Shown: positions 46,701 to 54,857, counted from the stretch's first letter. The stretch is DNA of 64,000 nt from Lewinellaceae bacterium (GCA_020636155.1 JACJYM010000011.1:26656-90655), one strand, 5' to 3'. Notes: a model not told the origin generated them from the letters alone. Translations and numbers: made by a program.

Positions 46701-46796
46701 ATTGATGAGAAATCATTGAATGGAGCGGGCTTATACTACTATCAAATGAGAAGTGGCGATTACACAGCAACTAAGAAAATGATCGTGATTGAGTAA
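40707..46796 (+). CDS. Giant T9SS surface protein, copy 2 (intact)
   Basis: One frame of 2029 codons. Signal peptide 1-24. Residues about 30-245 form a beta-sandwich 'anchor'-like domain unique to this copy. About 250-490 is a shared beta domain (LEPGECNEIIFF). A proprotein-convertase P-like domain lies at about 585-735. Cys-rich HYR/SprB-like domains lie at about 735-1600. A carboxypeptidase regulatory-like domain is at about 1617-1675, a dockerin at about 1678-1734, a cohesin-like domain at about 1808-1928, and a T9SS type A sorting tail (NEPNPFLGSTTISY ... MIVIE) at 1949-2029. The protein should be exported by T9SS and act at the surface or in the matrix. Function, such as adhesion, is inferred from the domains only. 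Codon use in the shared module is strongly A-ending (GTA, ACA, AGA). Confidence 0.85.
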   Translation: MKNLMKTFSVFIVCVLYINAGFTQPSINSIAFLNGNNSGGSSVAVAPACDGSAPSYDQTGAISGGPASQSFGDFPTFSNEAADDFITPITGTGTVTICGIEVDGTLSSTTILNSSATVTLNIYADGGTVPGALVYSENFPSTVDGGSGYLTIIPTADIVLNENTYYWISVVVNMDFGCCGQWFWDGISGVVNNDLAVWRNPGNGFGTGATNWTPVSSSVGTIDDLNFMINFVAPSEPLVCSLEGQTVVNEGLEPGECNEIIFFSDPTLAGEGCEICPDPMGVLPGAVTTQTGNSNYSENLDANGFLVDFTLGAGTGTPGTVNYQIVAPVDGSLTFDFVYTNGEAAYWDPFMITGPNGTIADISDFATTTSTGSGTYCEAALAGDAFNFNLRTLDGFGGGEAKATVQNLAFVQDFSGACYVLTQTGGPTSGDILDPGTYTVTWEAVPNTVADCVYTPDPNGEVLTFETEINVLPYSGPVQTALTCNDLVNLSLDENCEVSINADLFLEGGPYGCYETRYAVMIDGGPDVNGQTITLPLGNHAVKVVDNVTGNSCWGNLFVEDKLIPEIACSDFAVTCIDDIPAAPVVTDVSTLVLAEGVTNSGTTTYTGVMPNAGVVTDVNIVIDIEFGGFDEMITITSPSGTSVLVWPQSLSGCPTLNVIGDDEGVVRTTGACVDFNDGANVNLELSFAGFGFPGFAQLQNFEGEPIGGTWTLTMGGNGTINNISLIFNNGLGLLVSDALPTDPCGNSTLTYNDVVTNVGCAGGVNKIITRTWVLKDATGNSSSCTQTITVYNIEASALTYPPLLVELPCNAGTSPAEIASYYDDPSTKDNVNTSIVENNEGYPYAYPTYMQGGHPQKVDTEVCKLIASYTDQNFAACGGVCGGNKKVVRTWTILNWCTLDLKQHAQVIKAVDSEGPTYTAMDFEVSTDPWGCAATVKVPHPWELHDNCDANPTYYVQGPLGSTALCPGCPGNSSDQWLLLNVPKEGSPHTVSYYATDCCGNVTKKDVVLTVVDKTPPVAIAFQNLVVSLTSSGTGNDGFAKIYNYQISNGSYDGCGPVHLEIRRDSDNCGIKGNATYNADGHPQDGSSNPTSANYDPDNGEYVKFCCADLTEIDPVTNVRYGLVTVWLRVWDDGDMDGKYGSSGDNYNETWCTVRVEDKLPPAIVCPPDVVLTCDMDYTDLSMTGEATAYGTCSGIEVEYEDIVVNLDACGSGFVQRRWRVKGSTGIFCTQRIDLTPLTPFDGKVNWPKDKEVNGCPNNVDSGVPTWTAGPCDIIGYSVETDTFKFEDGACFKLVNHWTVIDWCQYTPNAAGWAGEGYYTHTQIIKVFDDTKPVLSDCEDKMFGVDANCEHVLTLTNSAHDDGSANCPTGWLKWQVFVDLWADGTNDYEFSSFLPSSDTNPTNDTNGNGINDMYVKPTANDGEVSVTIPEVISGSMSNHKVVWKVTDGCGNVTSCSYNVMVVDKKDPTPYCVDISSAVMENGQVELWASDFNKNSFDNCTAQEDLWYTFEEMHPVINDTIISNKLVNINVPHYFKGQGVFVDFYPATKATTKTSYEAGDIQLWKPELQSSAMVFTCDDLPVADVRMTVWDEKLNSDFCVVYLSLVDNQHACNPPGGSRIAGTVANEGAVGLSGATVYLDANSIEYPKVESTDNGGEYAFESNTHGMDYAVSASHDVDYRNGVSTLDLVLIQRHILGIAQLNSPYKVIAADANNDEKVTASDLSQLRKLILGLYENDNLPDNESWRFVDSQESLDLANPFPFTEVIYLNNLSQDEMANNFVAVKIGDVNGSVDMPNARANGSEVRSSRTVNFNSTDRAVKAGETVLMSVTSNDFADVYGYQFTMQLNGLNYTGIQSGALNINESNVGALSNGVLTMSWNSDKSVSIEGETELFVMSFIATRDGQLSEMMSMSSSVTPAEVYVGENLSVGKVELNLSGVSIEGGDYSLNQNEPNPFLGSTTISYSLPVASEVTMSIMDVTGRVVYENTVTGDRGMNTMTIDEKSLNGAGLYYYQMRSGDYTATKKMIVIE

Positions 46797-46893
46797 TAAA
46801 TTGTGCAGCAATTAATGCACAATTAATGGAATTTAGCATATTCATGTAGATAATTCCGGAAGGCGGAAGTTCATAGAAACTTCCGCCTTTTTT
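41527..46893 (+). repeat. Shared 3' module, copy 2 (5367 bp; partner 33081-38454)
   Basis: Partner of the copy-1 module; includes the stop codon, the downstream 60 bp and the terminator. This copy is uninterrupted, so it serves as the reference for the frame breaks in copy 1. Confidence 0.9.
46860..46893 (+). terminator. Intrinsic terminator after giant gene copy 2
   Basis: Identical to the copy-1 hairpin: 12-bp arms at 46860-46871 and 46878-46889, 6-base loop, then Ts. Confidence 0.85.
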
Positions 46894-46897
46894 ATTA

Positions 46898-46905
46898 TAC
46901 ATTTG
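46898..46905 (+). promoter_or_regulatory. Candidate -7 box for the GT-C-like gene
   Basis: TACATTTG (TAnnTTTG) directly after the giant-gene terminator and 36 bp before the next ATG, so the following gene seems to be transcribed separately. Confidence 0.45.
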
Positions 46906-46940
46906 TGTGTGATATATATGAATTAACTTTATAAATCACC

Positions 46941-48365
46941 ATGAAAGGAAATTTTACCAAAATATTGGTTTTTATAATATTCAGTGTTTTTGTCATACTG
47001 TTTAAGTTAGGTTTTCATGAGTTATGGAAGGATGAATGGCAAGCCTATTTTGTTGCAAGAGATATGTCTATTGCTCCCATGCTCAATTTCTTAAACTACG
47101 AGGGACATCCATCATTGTGGTATATTATTCTTAAGGCAGGTGCATTGCTTGAATTTGGAATTAGATCTGATTTAATAATTCAAATCACGCATTATTTTAT
47201 TGTTTTATTGTTTTACTACATATTCTTCTTTAAAATACGAATGCCACTCTGGCTTAAGGTTTTATTTCTTCTGAGCTATTTTTTCTGTTTTGAATATGCC
47301 ATTGTTAATCGTGCCTATATTATTCTTGGGTTACTTGGCTATTTAATTATTTACAATATTCAAAATCATAATAGTGAGAGTTGGTTAGTCAGTATGGCTT
47401 TATTTTTATTGTGTCAAACCGAAGTATATGGAGTATTTATTGGTGGTGCATTATTGATATATCTTTTGATTTATTCATCAACTACATCAAAATTTATTAA
47501 TGATTACAAGAAATCAATAGTCGCATATATTGCGGGAATTATTGTATTCGTAATAACGGTGTTTCCAAGAGGACATCAACAGGAATTTTCTCGTGCATAT
47601 ATCGGTAATAATCTTGATTGGAACGTAATATTCAATAGCTTTCAAGGTGATTTGGCCAATGTATTTTTTCCTGGACTTATATCAGACACATCGTCTCTTG
47701 GATACAGTATTTATGGATTGATAATCTCAATAGCAGTACTGGTAATTTTGTTTTATCTTTTCCGAAACAATCGTGCAATATTGTGGTCTCTTGGATTTAT
47801 GATATTGAGTATGATAATGTTTCATGCATTTATATTCAAAGGAGGTCTTAGAAATTGGGGTGTTATTTTTATTTATTTTTCAATGATGCTTGCATTAATA
47901 GAAGATGTTAAATTCGATAATTCAAGGTTTAATATTGTCTTGAGTATCCTACTAATTTTCCCAATCTTACATAATTTTAAAGCCATTCATTTTGATTATT
48001 TATATCCTTTTTCAAATGGTAAAGCCGCGGGTGAATTTTTAAAAGAGAATGTTCCCGATGCAGTACCAATTATAGGTTTGAATCAATTTGAAACTTCCTC
48101 AGCAATTGGTTATTCTGGAAGACCTTTTTATGAAATGAATGAAGGGAAATCATATACTTATTTTCGATGGTTGGATAAAGTTTATGTTCCCACTGAAGAG
48201 GAATTGCAATTATTTGCAAAATATAAAAATGTGGGCGGTGTAATAGTGGTTTCTAATGAACCCATTGATAAATTTCGTTATCCCAAATGTCAATTGTGGA
48301 AAACCTTTAATGAAAAATCACTAAAGCGGGAGGATTTTTACATTTACACACTGTCTCTAAAATAG
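46941..48365 (+). CDS. Polytopic GT-C-type glycosyltransferase-like membrane protein
   Basis: A 474-residue protein with about ten hydrophobic helices and a soluble C-terminal tail (from about residue 365). In the first extracytoplasmic loop the sequence 'ELWKDEWQAYFVARD' with 'EGHPSLWYIIL' resembles the acidic-pair motif and the following H-P of the PMT/ArnT-type GT-C glycosyltransferases, which use lipid-linked sugars. This suggests a glycosyl transfer at the outer face of the inner membrane, fitting the surface-protein neighbourhood (possibly protein or lipid glycosylation). The acceptor is unknown and the family match is by motif only. The HAD gene follows after 5 bp. Confidence 0.6.
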   Translation: MKGNFTKILVFIIFSVFVILFKLGFHELWKDEWQAYFVARDMSIAPMLNFLNYEGHPSLWYIILKAGALLEFGIRSDLIIQITHYFIVLLFYYIFFFKIRMPLWLKVLFLLSYFFCFEYAIVNRAYIILGLLGYLIIYNIQNHNSESWLVSMALFLLCQTEVYGVFIGGALLIYLLIYSSTTSKFINDYKKSIVAYIAGIIVFVITVFPRGHQQEFSRAYIGNNLDWNVIFNSFQGDLANVFFPGLISDTSSLGYSIYGLIISIAVLVILFYLFRNNRAILWSLGFMILSMIMFHAFIFKGGLRNWGVIFIYFSMMLALIEDVKFDNSRFNIVLSILLIFPILHNFKAIHFDYLYPFSNGKAAGEFLKENVPDAVPIIGLNQFETSSAIGYSGRPFYEMNEGKSYTYFRWLDKVYVPTEEELQLFAKYKNVGGVIVVSNEPIDKFRYPKCQLWKTFNEKSLKREDFYIYTLSLK

Positions 48366-48370
48366 TAATT

Positions 48371-48994
48371 ATGAATAAAATTGAAACTATATTATTCGAT
48401 TTTGGTGGTGTATTGTTGGATCTCGATAGCGACAGAGCATATACAAGCTTAAGTGAATTACTAGGAATTGATTTTTATAGAATAAAAGATTCAAAAGCAC
48501 AGTATAAATTTTTATTGGACTATGAGCAAGGAAAGATTAGCAGAGAAGTATTTATCTGGAATATACAGAGGCTGGCCAAGGGAAAAACGCCTCAACCTTT
48601 GAATATTATCAAAGCATGGAATGCCATGCTGCTGGGTTGGGACGAACACAAATTTGAGGTACTAAGACAACTGAAAAATCGATATAGGATAATGATTTTG
48701 TCCAATACAAATGAACTTCACATTGACTGGGTAAATCGTGATTTAAAAAAGAGAAATAGGTACGATGATTTCCAAGATTTATTTGAAGGAAATCTATATT
48801 ATTCTTTTCAAATGGGACTAATCAAACCTTCAATTGAAATATTTAAAGAATTGATTAGCCAATCTGGCATTGAGCCTTCTAAAACCCTGTTTATTGAAGA
48901 CACAGAACAAAATTTAATCCCGGCGCAATCTTTAGGTATGCAAGGTTTATTGCATACTCGAAATGATGCGATTGATTACCTCTTAGAGATATAG
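48371..48994 (+). CDS. HAD-superfamily phosphatase, YihX-like
   Basis: A 207-residue protein. Motif I DFGGVLLDLD begins at Asp10 (nucleophile); this variant lacks the usual DxDGT and matches the DFGGV sub-group such as YihX (alpha-glucose-1-phosphate phosphatase) and epoxide-hydrolase N-domains. Motif II is ILSNTNELH, motif III is the Lys in GLIKPSIEIFKEL, and motif IV is FIEDTEQNL. A helical cap sits between motifs I and II. Substrate is not predictable; sugar phosphates are likely. It is in an operon with the GT-C-like gene. Confidence 0.85.
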   Translation: MNKIETILFDFGGVLLDLDSDRAYTSLSELLGIDFYRIKDSKAQYKFLLDYEQGKISREVFIWNIQRLAKGKTPQPLNIIKAWNAMLLGWDEHKFEVLRQLKNRYRIMILSNTNELHIDWVNRDLKKRNRYDDFQDLFEGNLYYSFQMGLIKPSIEIFKELISQSGIEPSKTLFIEDTEQNLIPAQSLGMQGLLHTRNDAIDYLLEI

Positions 48995-49007
48995 ATATCT
49001 AATCCTA

Positions 49008-51254
49008 TTACTCTACTTTCCTTACATCCAATTTTTTCTCTATTCCCGCAAACGAGGCTTCATTATCTATCATGTCTCTCATAATATTGAGAGTTTCCTG
49101 AAGATAAAAATCTTTTTGAAGGTGATCTATCCAATCATTGTTTCTGTCAATTCTACTTTTGTCAGCGTTAATATAACTTGTATCAACGGCAAGATTAGTA
49201 AAATGCATTTTTTCAATTTTTTGATCAAATAGATTTTCGAATTTTTCCGCTTCTTTTTCCTTTTGATCCAAATCATTTTTAAAAGTTTCGATATTTAGAG
49301 AATACTTAGTAATGTCTTTGTTCTTTTTAAGCCTACTTGCATTTTCAAGGACTAGAACAAAATTTTCATTATTCGCTATTCTATTCTCTGATAATTTTTG
49401 AAGTTTATCAATATTATTAAGAGATACTACATTCTGGTGATATGCAACAGGTGCAATTTCAGAATATGGCATAGCAGTCTTATACTCTTTTTCTCCGATA
49501 TCGATGTATTGATAGCTGTCCGGCAATATGATATCTGGTATCACGCCTTTCATCTGAGTTGAACCGCCGTTGACTCTAAAGAATTTTTGCACCGTAATTT
49601 TCACATTTCCAAGAGGCTTTTTATCGTCATATCCTCGTAAGGCATCATCTAAATCAAAGAATCGTTGGACTGTTCCTTTGCCAAAAGTGGATTTACTTCC
49701 TACGATTAATGCTCTGTTATAATCTTGCAATGCTGCGGCGATTATTTCACTCGCCGAGGCACTCAAATTATTGACCATGACAATGAGTGGCCCATCATAA
49801 GCTACACTCTTATCGGTATCTTTATGTAAATAGGGCTTACCTTCTCTTGATTTTACTTGTACAATAGGTCCATCTTCAATAAATAATCCGGTCATTTTCA
49901 CAACATCCTGAAGGGAACCTCCCGTATTATTTCTTAAATCTAGAATGATTCCATTGACATTGGCCGATTTTAGTTTTTCAATTTCTAGGGCGACATCTTC
50001 TGCGCAGCTGTTTCCATCTTCTTTCTCAAAACTTGAGTAGAATTTCGGCAATTTTATCAATCCTACATTATTCATCAATCCCGGAAAATCTACTATTACG
50101 GATCTCGCAAATCCTTCATCTAAAATGACCTCATCTCTCTCAATCGAAACATCTTTAAAAGTTCCGTCTTCCTTTTTTACTGTTAATATAACCACAGTTC
50201 CTTTCTTACCTCTAATTTTTTGAACGACGTCGTCGATTCTCATACCGCTTATATCCGTGGCTTCTTCTTCCCCCTCTTGTCTAACTTTATAAATGATATC
50301 ATTGACTTCGAGTTCTTTATCTTGATATGCAGGACCACCGGGTACAATGCTTACGACCTTTGTATATTCACCATCAGTCTGTAGTCTGGCGCCGATACCT
50401 TCAAGCTTGCCACCCATATTGATATCAAAATCTTCTTTTTCTTTTGGGCTAAAGTAATCCGTATGTGGATCATAATAATTGGCAATAGCTCCCATATATG
50501 CCTGAAAACGATCTTCTCTCCTTAGTTTATCGATTCTGTGAAACCAATCTTCAAAGTTTTTGTTGACTTTTTCTCGGGCTTCTTTCATGAGCTCTTCATC
50601 ACTCTTGGCCGTTTGAGCCTGATCTTTTTTCTTTGTATCTGTATTTATGACTTCATCTTCTACATAGCTTAGATCCTCAACTTCTGAAGGGGCTTCTCCT
50701 TTTTCAGATTCTTCCTTGAGGGCAAGATATTTCGTCATGATTTCATATTTAAAAAGCTTACGCCAAAAGTCTTTGAGTTCCGCTGGATTTTGAGCAAATG
50801 CCCTTTTATCAAAATCAAATTCCAGCTCTTCATTTTTATTAAAATCGAATTCCGCAGCTTCCATCTCTTTCATGATGTCTCTTGCTCGTTCTATACTTTT
50901 TTCGTAGAGTAATAAACTTTGGTCAAAAAACTGAAATGAACCTACCTTAACTTGTTCATCTAAAGACGATTCGAATGGTTTGAGCTGGTTGATTTCTTCC
51001 ATTGTGAAGAATCTTTTACCGCCATCCAATCTCTTTAAATATTCATCAAATAAGTATTTAGAAAACTCATCGTCAAGTTCTTTAGGATTGTAATGGGCAT
51101 AATCTATGATCTTATCTACACCCTGTAAAATGAGACTTTCTTTTTCTTCATAGTTTTGAACTTTTAAACTAGAACTCTCATACCATAGAAAACCTAATAA
51201 CAATACGATAACTAGGGAACTTTGAAATTTCATATTTTTTAATTTGCTGAGCAA
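49008..51254 (-). CDS. prc: Carboxy-terminal processing protease (tail-specific protease, S41)
   Basis: A 748-residue protein. The N-terminal membrane/signal helix is 'FQSSLVIVLLLGFLWYESS'. A helical pro-region is followed by a PDZ domain near residues 285-370 ('GKLEGIGARLQTDGEYTKVVSIVPGGPAY'). The S41 catalytic core then has SASASEIIAAALQDY (Ser near residue 500) and the general-base lysine in STFGKGTVQRFF. The C-terminal region (residues about 590-740) is a charged coiled extension with DUF3340-type sequence. The enzyme cleaves envelope proteins from their C-termini. Convergent with the HAD gene, with a 13-bp gap. Confidence 0.88.
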   Translation of the reverse strand: MLSKLKNMKFQSSLVIVLLLGFLWYESSSLKVQNYEEKESLILQGVDKIIDYAHYNPKELDDEFSKYLFDEYLKRLDGGKRFFTMEEINQLKPFESSLDEQVKVGSFQFFDQSLLLYEKSIERARDIMKEMEAAEFDFNKNEELEFDFDKRAFAQNPAELKDFWRKLFKYEIMTKYLALKEESEKGEAPSEVEDLSYVEDEVINTDTKKKDQAQTAKSDEELMKEAREKVNKNFEDWFHRIDKLRREDRFQAYMGAIANYYDPHTDYFSPKEKEDFDINMGGKLEGIGARLQTDGEYTKVVSIVPGGPAYQDKELEVNDIIYKVRQEGEEEATDISGMRIDDVVQKIRGKKGTVVILTVKKEDGTFKDVSIERDEVILDEGFARSVIVDFPGLMNNVGLIKLPKFYSSFEKEDGNSCAEDVALEIEKLKSANVNGIILDLRNNTGGSLQDVVKMTGLFIEDGPIVQVKSREGKPYLHKDTDKSVAYDGPLIVMVNNLSASASEIIAAALQDYNRALIVGSKSTFGKGTVQRFFDLDDALRGYDDKKPLGNVKITVQKFFRVNGGSTQMKGVIPDIILPDSYQYIDIGEKEYKTAMPYSEIAPVAYHQNVVSLNNIDKLQKLSENRIANNENFVLVLENASRLKKNKDITKYSLNIETFKNDLDQKEKEAEKFENLFDQKIEKMHFTNLAVDTSYINADKSRIDRNNDWIDHLQKDFYLQETLNIMRDMIDNEASFAGIEKKLDVRKVE

Positions 51255-51377
51255 TAAATTTTATCTTAATTCTTGGTTTGAATCACCAAAGTACAAAATA
51301 ACTCTTTTTGATATATAGAATTGTGACAATAATCATTAAAATTAAGCATTATCGTGGTCAGATTATTTATAAAAAAA

Positions 51378-51404
51378 CATCCGCCTCACTCAATAAGGCG
51401 GATG
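51378..51404 (-). terminator. Terminator of degP-like gene
   Basis: CATCCGCCT/AGGCGGATG arms at 51378-51386 and 51396-51404 with a 9-base loop. On the minus strand the stem is followed by a T-run (AAAAAAA on plus, 51371-51377). It lies directly downstream of the degP-like gene and upstream of the minus-strand protease gene prc. Confidence 0.75.
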
Positions 51405-51455
51405 CATCAAAACAAAACGAAAAACCAACTTTATAAACTATAACGTATTTCAACC

Positions 51456-52646
51456 CTATATTCCTTTTCTCAATTGTACTTTTAATGTCATTTCTTTACC
51501 ATTTCTGTTGATGTTTACATCAATATCGTCACCAACTTTGGTAAATTTTAATTTTTCTTTCAAATCTTCAAAATTATTAATGGTACTCCCATTGATACCT
51601 GTAATCACGTCACCGGGAAGCATTCCACCATACTGAGCTGCACTTCTAGGAGCAATTTCTTCAACATAAAATCCTCTCGAAGTTTTGATTTTCATACCTT
51701 CATCAAGATATGTCTGTACATCATCCCCCCTTACTCCTAGGCTTCCCCGTTCTATATTTCCATATTCCATAATGTCCTTTACTGCCGTTTTTACTAGATT
51801 ACTAGGAATCGCAAAGGAATATCCTGCATAGACGCCGGTAGGTGTGGCAATGGCTGTATTAATTCCTATTAGTCGGCCTTCGGTATCAACGAGGGCTCCA
51901 CCACTATTCCCCGGATTTATAGCAGCATCAGTCTGAATAAATTCCTCAATAGTTTTTTCGCCTTTTATGATGTCTAAATCTCTTCCTTTTGCACTGACGA
52001 TACCGGCCGTCACGGTTGATTGAAGATAATCGAATGGATTTCCTATTGCTAACACCCATTCTCCTACTTTTACTTGATCAGAATCGGCCAAAGTCACAGT
52101 CGGCAAGGAACTTCCTGAATTTATTTTTACTACCGCTAAATCGGTGGAGGGATCGGTTCCGACTTTGGTTGCTTTATATTTTTTGCCATCTTGTGTTGTA
52201 ACGGTGATGTCGTCGGCAAAGCCTACCACATGATTATTCGTAATTATGTATCCATCTTGCGAATATATGACTCCCGAACCCGTGCCACTTTTAGGAGCAT
52301 AAAAGTTTTGGCCAAATAAGCCATCTCCTCCAAAGAAATCTTCAATACTAAAGAAATTATCATAATTGCGGTTTCGGTTTTTACCCATTCTTTCTTGTGC
52401 AAGTGTTGCACTTTCTTTTGCTGCTATATGAACAACCGCTGCAATGCCTTTTTGTGCTGCCAATACAAAATTGGGCCCCGTATTAATATTCGCATTATCG
52501 GTGATACTTACCGGTATGGCTTTAGCAGTATTTTGGTTATTAGATACATTCTTGAGATCAGTTGGCCTAAATTGGAGAAACCCAAATATTATGGCACCTC
52601 CCACCATCCCCGCAATAAGCTGAGGTATAAATTTCTTGAATTTCAT
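51456..52646 (-). CDS. degP: Trypsin-like envelope serine protease, DegP/HtrA family
   Basis: A 396-residue protein. The N-terminal signal/anchor is 'FIPQLIAGMVGGAIIFGFLQF'. The protease domain has the catalytic triad: His in ITNNHVVG (near residue 138), Asp in STDLAVVKI (near 168) and Ser in NPGNSGGALV (near 247). One C-terminal PDZ domain (about 295-385) contains 'GGMLPGDVITGING'. The single PDZ domain resembles DegS/HtrA of Bacteroidota rather than the two-PDZ DegP of Escherichia coli. It is an envelope-quality-control protease. It is separated from hpt by 231 bp of AT-rich DNA without a recognised gene. Confidence 0.9.
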   Translation of the reverse strand: MKFKKFIPQLIAGMVGGAIIFGFLQFRPTDLKNVSNNQNTAKAIPVSITDNANINTGPNFVLAAQKGIAAVVHIAAKESATLAQERMGKNRNRNYDNFFSIEDFFGGDGLFGQNFYAPKSGTGSGVIYSQDGYIITNNHVVGFADDITVTTQDGKKYKATKVGTDPSTDLAVVKINSGSSLPTVTLADSDQVKVGEWVLAIGNPFDYLQSTVTAGIVSAKGRDLDIIKGEKTIEEFIQTDAAINPGNSGGALVDTEGRLIGINTAIATPTGVYAGYSFAIPSNLVKTAVKDIMEYGNIERGSLGVRGDDVQTYLDEGMKIKTSRGFYVEEIAPRSAAQYGGMLPGDVITGINGSTINNFEDLKEKLKFTKVGDDIDVNINRNGKEMTLKVQLRKGI

Positions 52647-52877
52647 TTGTTTAAAATTGTTTATTTTTTAAAACTCAACCAAATCGGGATAATCAACTTA
52701 CTTGCTTGCCGTAATTATCTCAGACATGGTCTGTCATTTAATAATATTTAAAAGCGTTAATCAAATTTTAATTAGAATACGATTAAAATTATTTGTGTGA
52801 TATAAGGCTTAAAACGTATTAAATGCGGAAGCAGTTTTTAGGACTAATCGTTTAACATTAGTTTAACAGCAAAATAA

Positions 52878-53441
52878 TTATTCTGAAATGTCCTCCCTGA
52901 GCTGGTAAATATCCTTAAGATTTCGACCTTGGTGATTGTAGTCCAGACCATAACCGATAACAAATTTATTTGGTATTTCAAATCCTAAATAGTCGATTTC
53001 TATTTCGTGTTTGTGCATTTCTGGTTTTGAAAGTAGGGATGCTAGTCTTATGGAATGAGGATGATATTTCTTTAAATTATTTTTAAGATGGAAAATCGTG
53101 TTGCCACTATCTATGATGTCTTCGATTAGTAAGATGTCTCTAGACTCTATCAGGAGGTCGTCAGGAATTTGTAATTTTAAATCGCCTGACTCCATACCTA
53201 TATAGGATTTAGCATTGACAAAATATATTTCGCATCCGATATCAAGGTTTCTTAATAAATCTGAACCAAACATAAAAGCTCCGTTTAATACCACGAGACA
53301 AACCAAGTCTTTATGCTTATAATCAATCGAAATAAACTCAGCCAGAGTTCTTACTTTCTCTTGTATTTTTTCGTGACTTAAATAATTGACAAAATGAAGA
53401 CCCTCTACTTCAATCAACTTATCTTTTATTATCGTATGCAT
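52878..53441 (-). CDS. hpt: Hypoxanthine phosphoribosyltransferase
   Basis: A 187-residue purine-salvage enzyme. The PRPP-binding motif is ILLIEDIIDSGNTIFHL, with acidic ED and the S/T-G-N-T loop. The N-terminal 'LVCLVVLNGAFMFGSDLL' is the usual pyrophosphate loop region, and the C-terminal 'PNKFVIGYGLDYNHQGRNLKDIYQL' contains the flexible-lid and Lys/Asp purine-binding residues. It converts hypoxanthine or guanine to IMP or GMP. Length is typical. The gene follows the M28 peptidase gene after 24 bp and probably shares its transcript. Confidence 0.92.
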   Translation of the reverse strand: MHTIIKDKLIEVEGLHFVNYLSHEKIQEKVRTLAEFISIDYKHKDLVCLVVLNGAFMFGSDLLRNLDIGCEIYFVNAKSYIGMESGDLKLQIPDDLLIESRDILLIEDIIDSGNTIFHLKNNLKKYHPHSIRLASLLSKPEMHKHEIEIDYLGFEIPNKFVIGYGLDYNHQGRNLKDIYQLREDISE

Positions 53442-53465
53442 TTGTCTATCAAATTTATATTAATA

Positions 53466-54857
53466 TCAATTCTTCGTTTCTAAACCATATTTATCTAATA
53501 GATAGATGATGGACGCCATGGTTGCAGCACCTAACTCCAGTTCTCTTTGATTTACGTTATATATTTGGTCATTTTTAGTGTGGTGAAAATCAAAATATTT
53601 TTGAGGATCCACACGTAAGCCTATTAGTAAACTTCCTTGCGATTTTAATGGATTGATGTCTGCTCCTGACCCGGCTTGTTTGAAATTGAGGTCGTAGGTT
53701 TCAAATAATGGGAGCCATTGATTGACATATCTCATATAATCAATTAGTAAGGATGTCTCGGAATCAAATGACAGTTCTCTAGGTACAAAACCACCAGTAT
53801 CGGACTCTATTGCGGCAAGATGTTTTTCATTTCTCTTGTTTGAATTTTCGGCATACGTTTTTCCTCCAGCCAAGCCATTCTCTTCGTTGGCAAAAAGTAC
53901 AACTCTGAGGGTTCTTTTTGGCAAGTAATTTTGAGCCAATAATATGTTTATCGCATCCACGGCATGTATACATCCTGCACCGTCATCATGAGCCCCAGCT
54001 CCCATATCCCATGCGTCTATATGACCGCCGAATAGGATAATCTCCTCAGGAAATTGTTTTCCTCGCCATTCAGCTATGACATTATAGTTAACAGAGGCAG
54101 CTCCCGGTTGAGCGGAACTTGCTAGATTAATGGTAATATTTTCATTTTTGAGTTTTTCACTTAGTTTTTCCGCATCTAAGGTCGAAATCGCCATAGCAGG
54201 AATTTTTGGAAGTGAATCAATATAAACCAAAGTCCCTGTGTGTGGTACGGTGTCTATTTTATTGGTCATGCTGCGAACAATGACTGCTTTGGCACCATAT
54301 TTGGCTGCACGGCTGGCTCCCCATACCCGTTGATCGACCGCAGAACCATAGGCATGAAAGGTATTGACCAATGATGGGTCCATGGGTCGATTAAAGAATA
54401 CGATTTTATCTTTCAGGCTATTTCCTAGAGAATCTACTTGATCCAAACTCAATACTTCCACGCATTCACCAGATATCATTTCACCCTCTGTTCCTATGGA
54501 ATTGCCTAAGGCACAAGTGTGTAGCTCATGTCGATTACCGTGTTGGTCGATGGTTTCAACTATCTCGATAGATCCTCTCATCCACGATTTTGTTTCACAT
54601 GGTTCAAGAAATACGGTATCTGGTTTGAGTGATTGAAGGACTTCGAGCATATATTGTTCTGCAATACTTGAAGATTTAGATCCTGCAATGCGGCCGGGAG
54701 CTTTGAGGCACAGAGTATCTAGCCATTGATATGCCTTTCCTTCCTTTAAAGCATAAGAATGGAGTTGTTTTATAAATAAGGCATCGTCATCACTTTGTGC
54801 AATTAAAACTAAGCCATGAAATGCGATAAAAATACTGGTTAATATTTTTTTCATCAT
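53466..54857 (-). CDS. Secreted M28-family peptidase (carboxypeptidase Q-like)
   Basis: A 463-residue protein with a signal peptide (MMKKILTSIFIAFHGLVLIAQ). The PA domain occupies about residues 130-230. The M28 core has the zinc site 'GGHIDAWDMGAGAHDDGAGCIHAVDA' (His near 272 and the HDDGAG Asp) and 'FANEENGLAGGKTYAE' (Glu general base), then the later Asp of 'AAIESDTGG' and the closing 'FDFHHTKND' His. It is a di-zinc aminopeptidase or dipeptidase acting outside the inner membrane, probably in peptide nutrient use. No sorting tail is seen. Confidence 0.85.
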   Translation of the reverse strand: MMKKILTSIFIAFHGLVLIAQSDDDALFIKQLHSYALKEGKAYQWLDTLCLKAPGRIAGSKSSSIAEQYMLEVLQSLKPDTVFLEPCETKSWMRGSIEIVETIDQHGNRHELHTCALGNSIGTEGEMISGECVEVLSLDQVDSLGNSLKDKIVFFNRPMDPSLVNTFHAYGSAVDQRVWGASRAAKYGAKAVIVRSMTNKIDTVPHTGTLVYIDSLPKIPAMAISTLDAEKLSEKLKNENITINLASSAQPGAASVNYNVIAEWRGKQFPEEIILFGGHIDAWDMGAGAHDDGAGCIHAVDAINILLAQNYLPKRTLRVVLFANEENGLAGGKTYAENSNKRNEKHLAAIESDTGGFVPRELSFDSETSLLIDYMRYVNQWLPLFETYDLNFKQAGSGADINPLKSQGSLLIGLRVDPQKYFDFHHTKNDQIYNVNQRELELGAATMASIIYLLDKYGLETKN

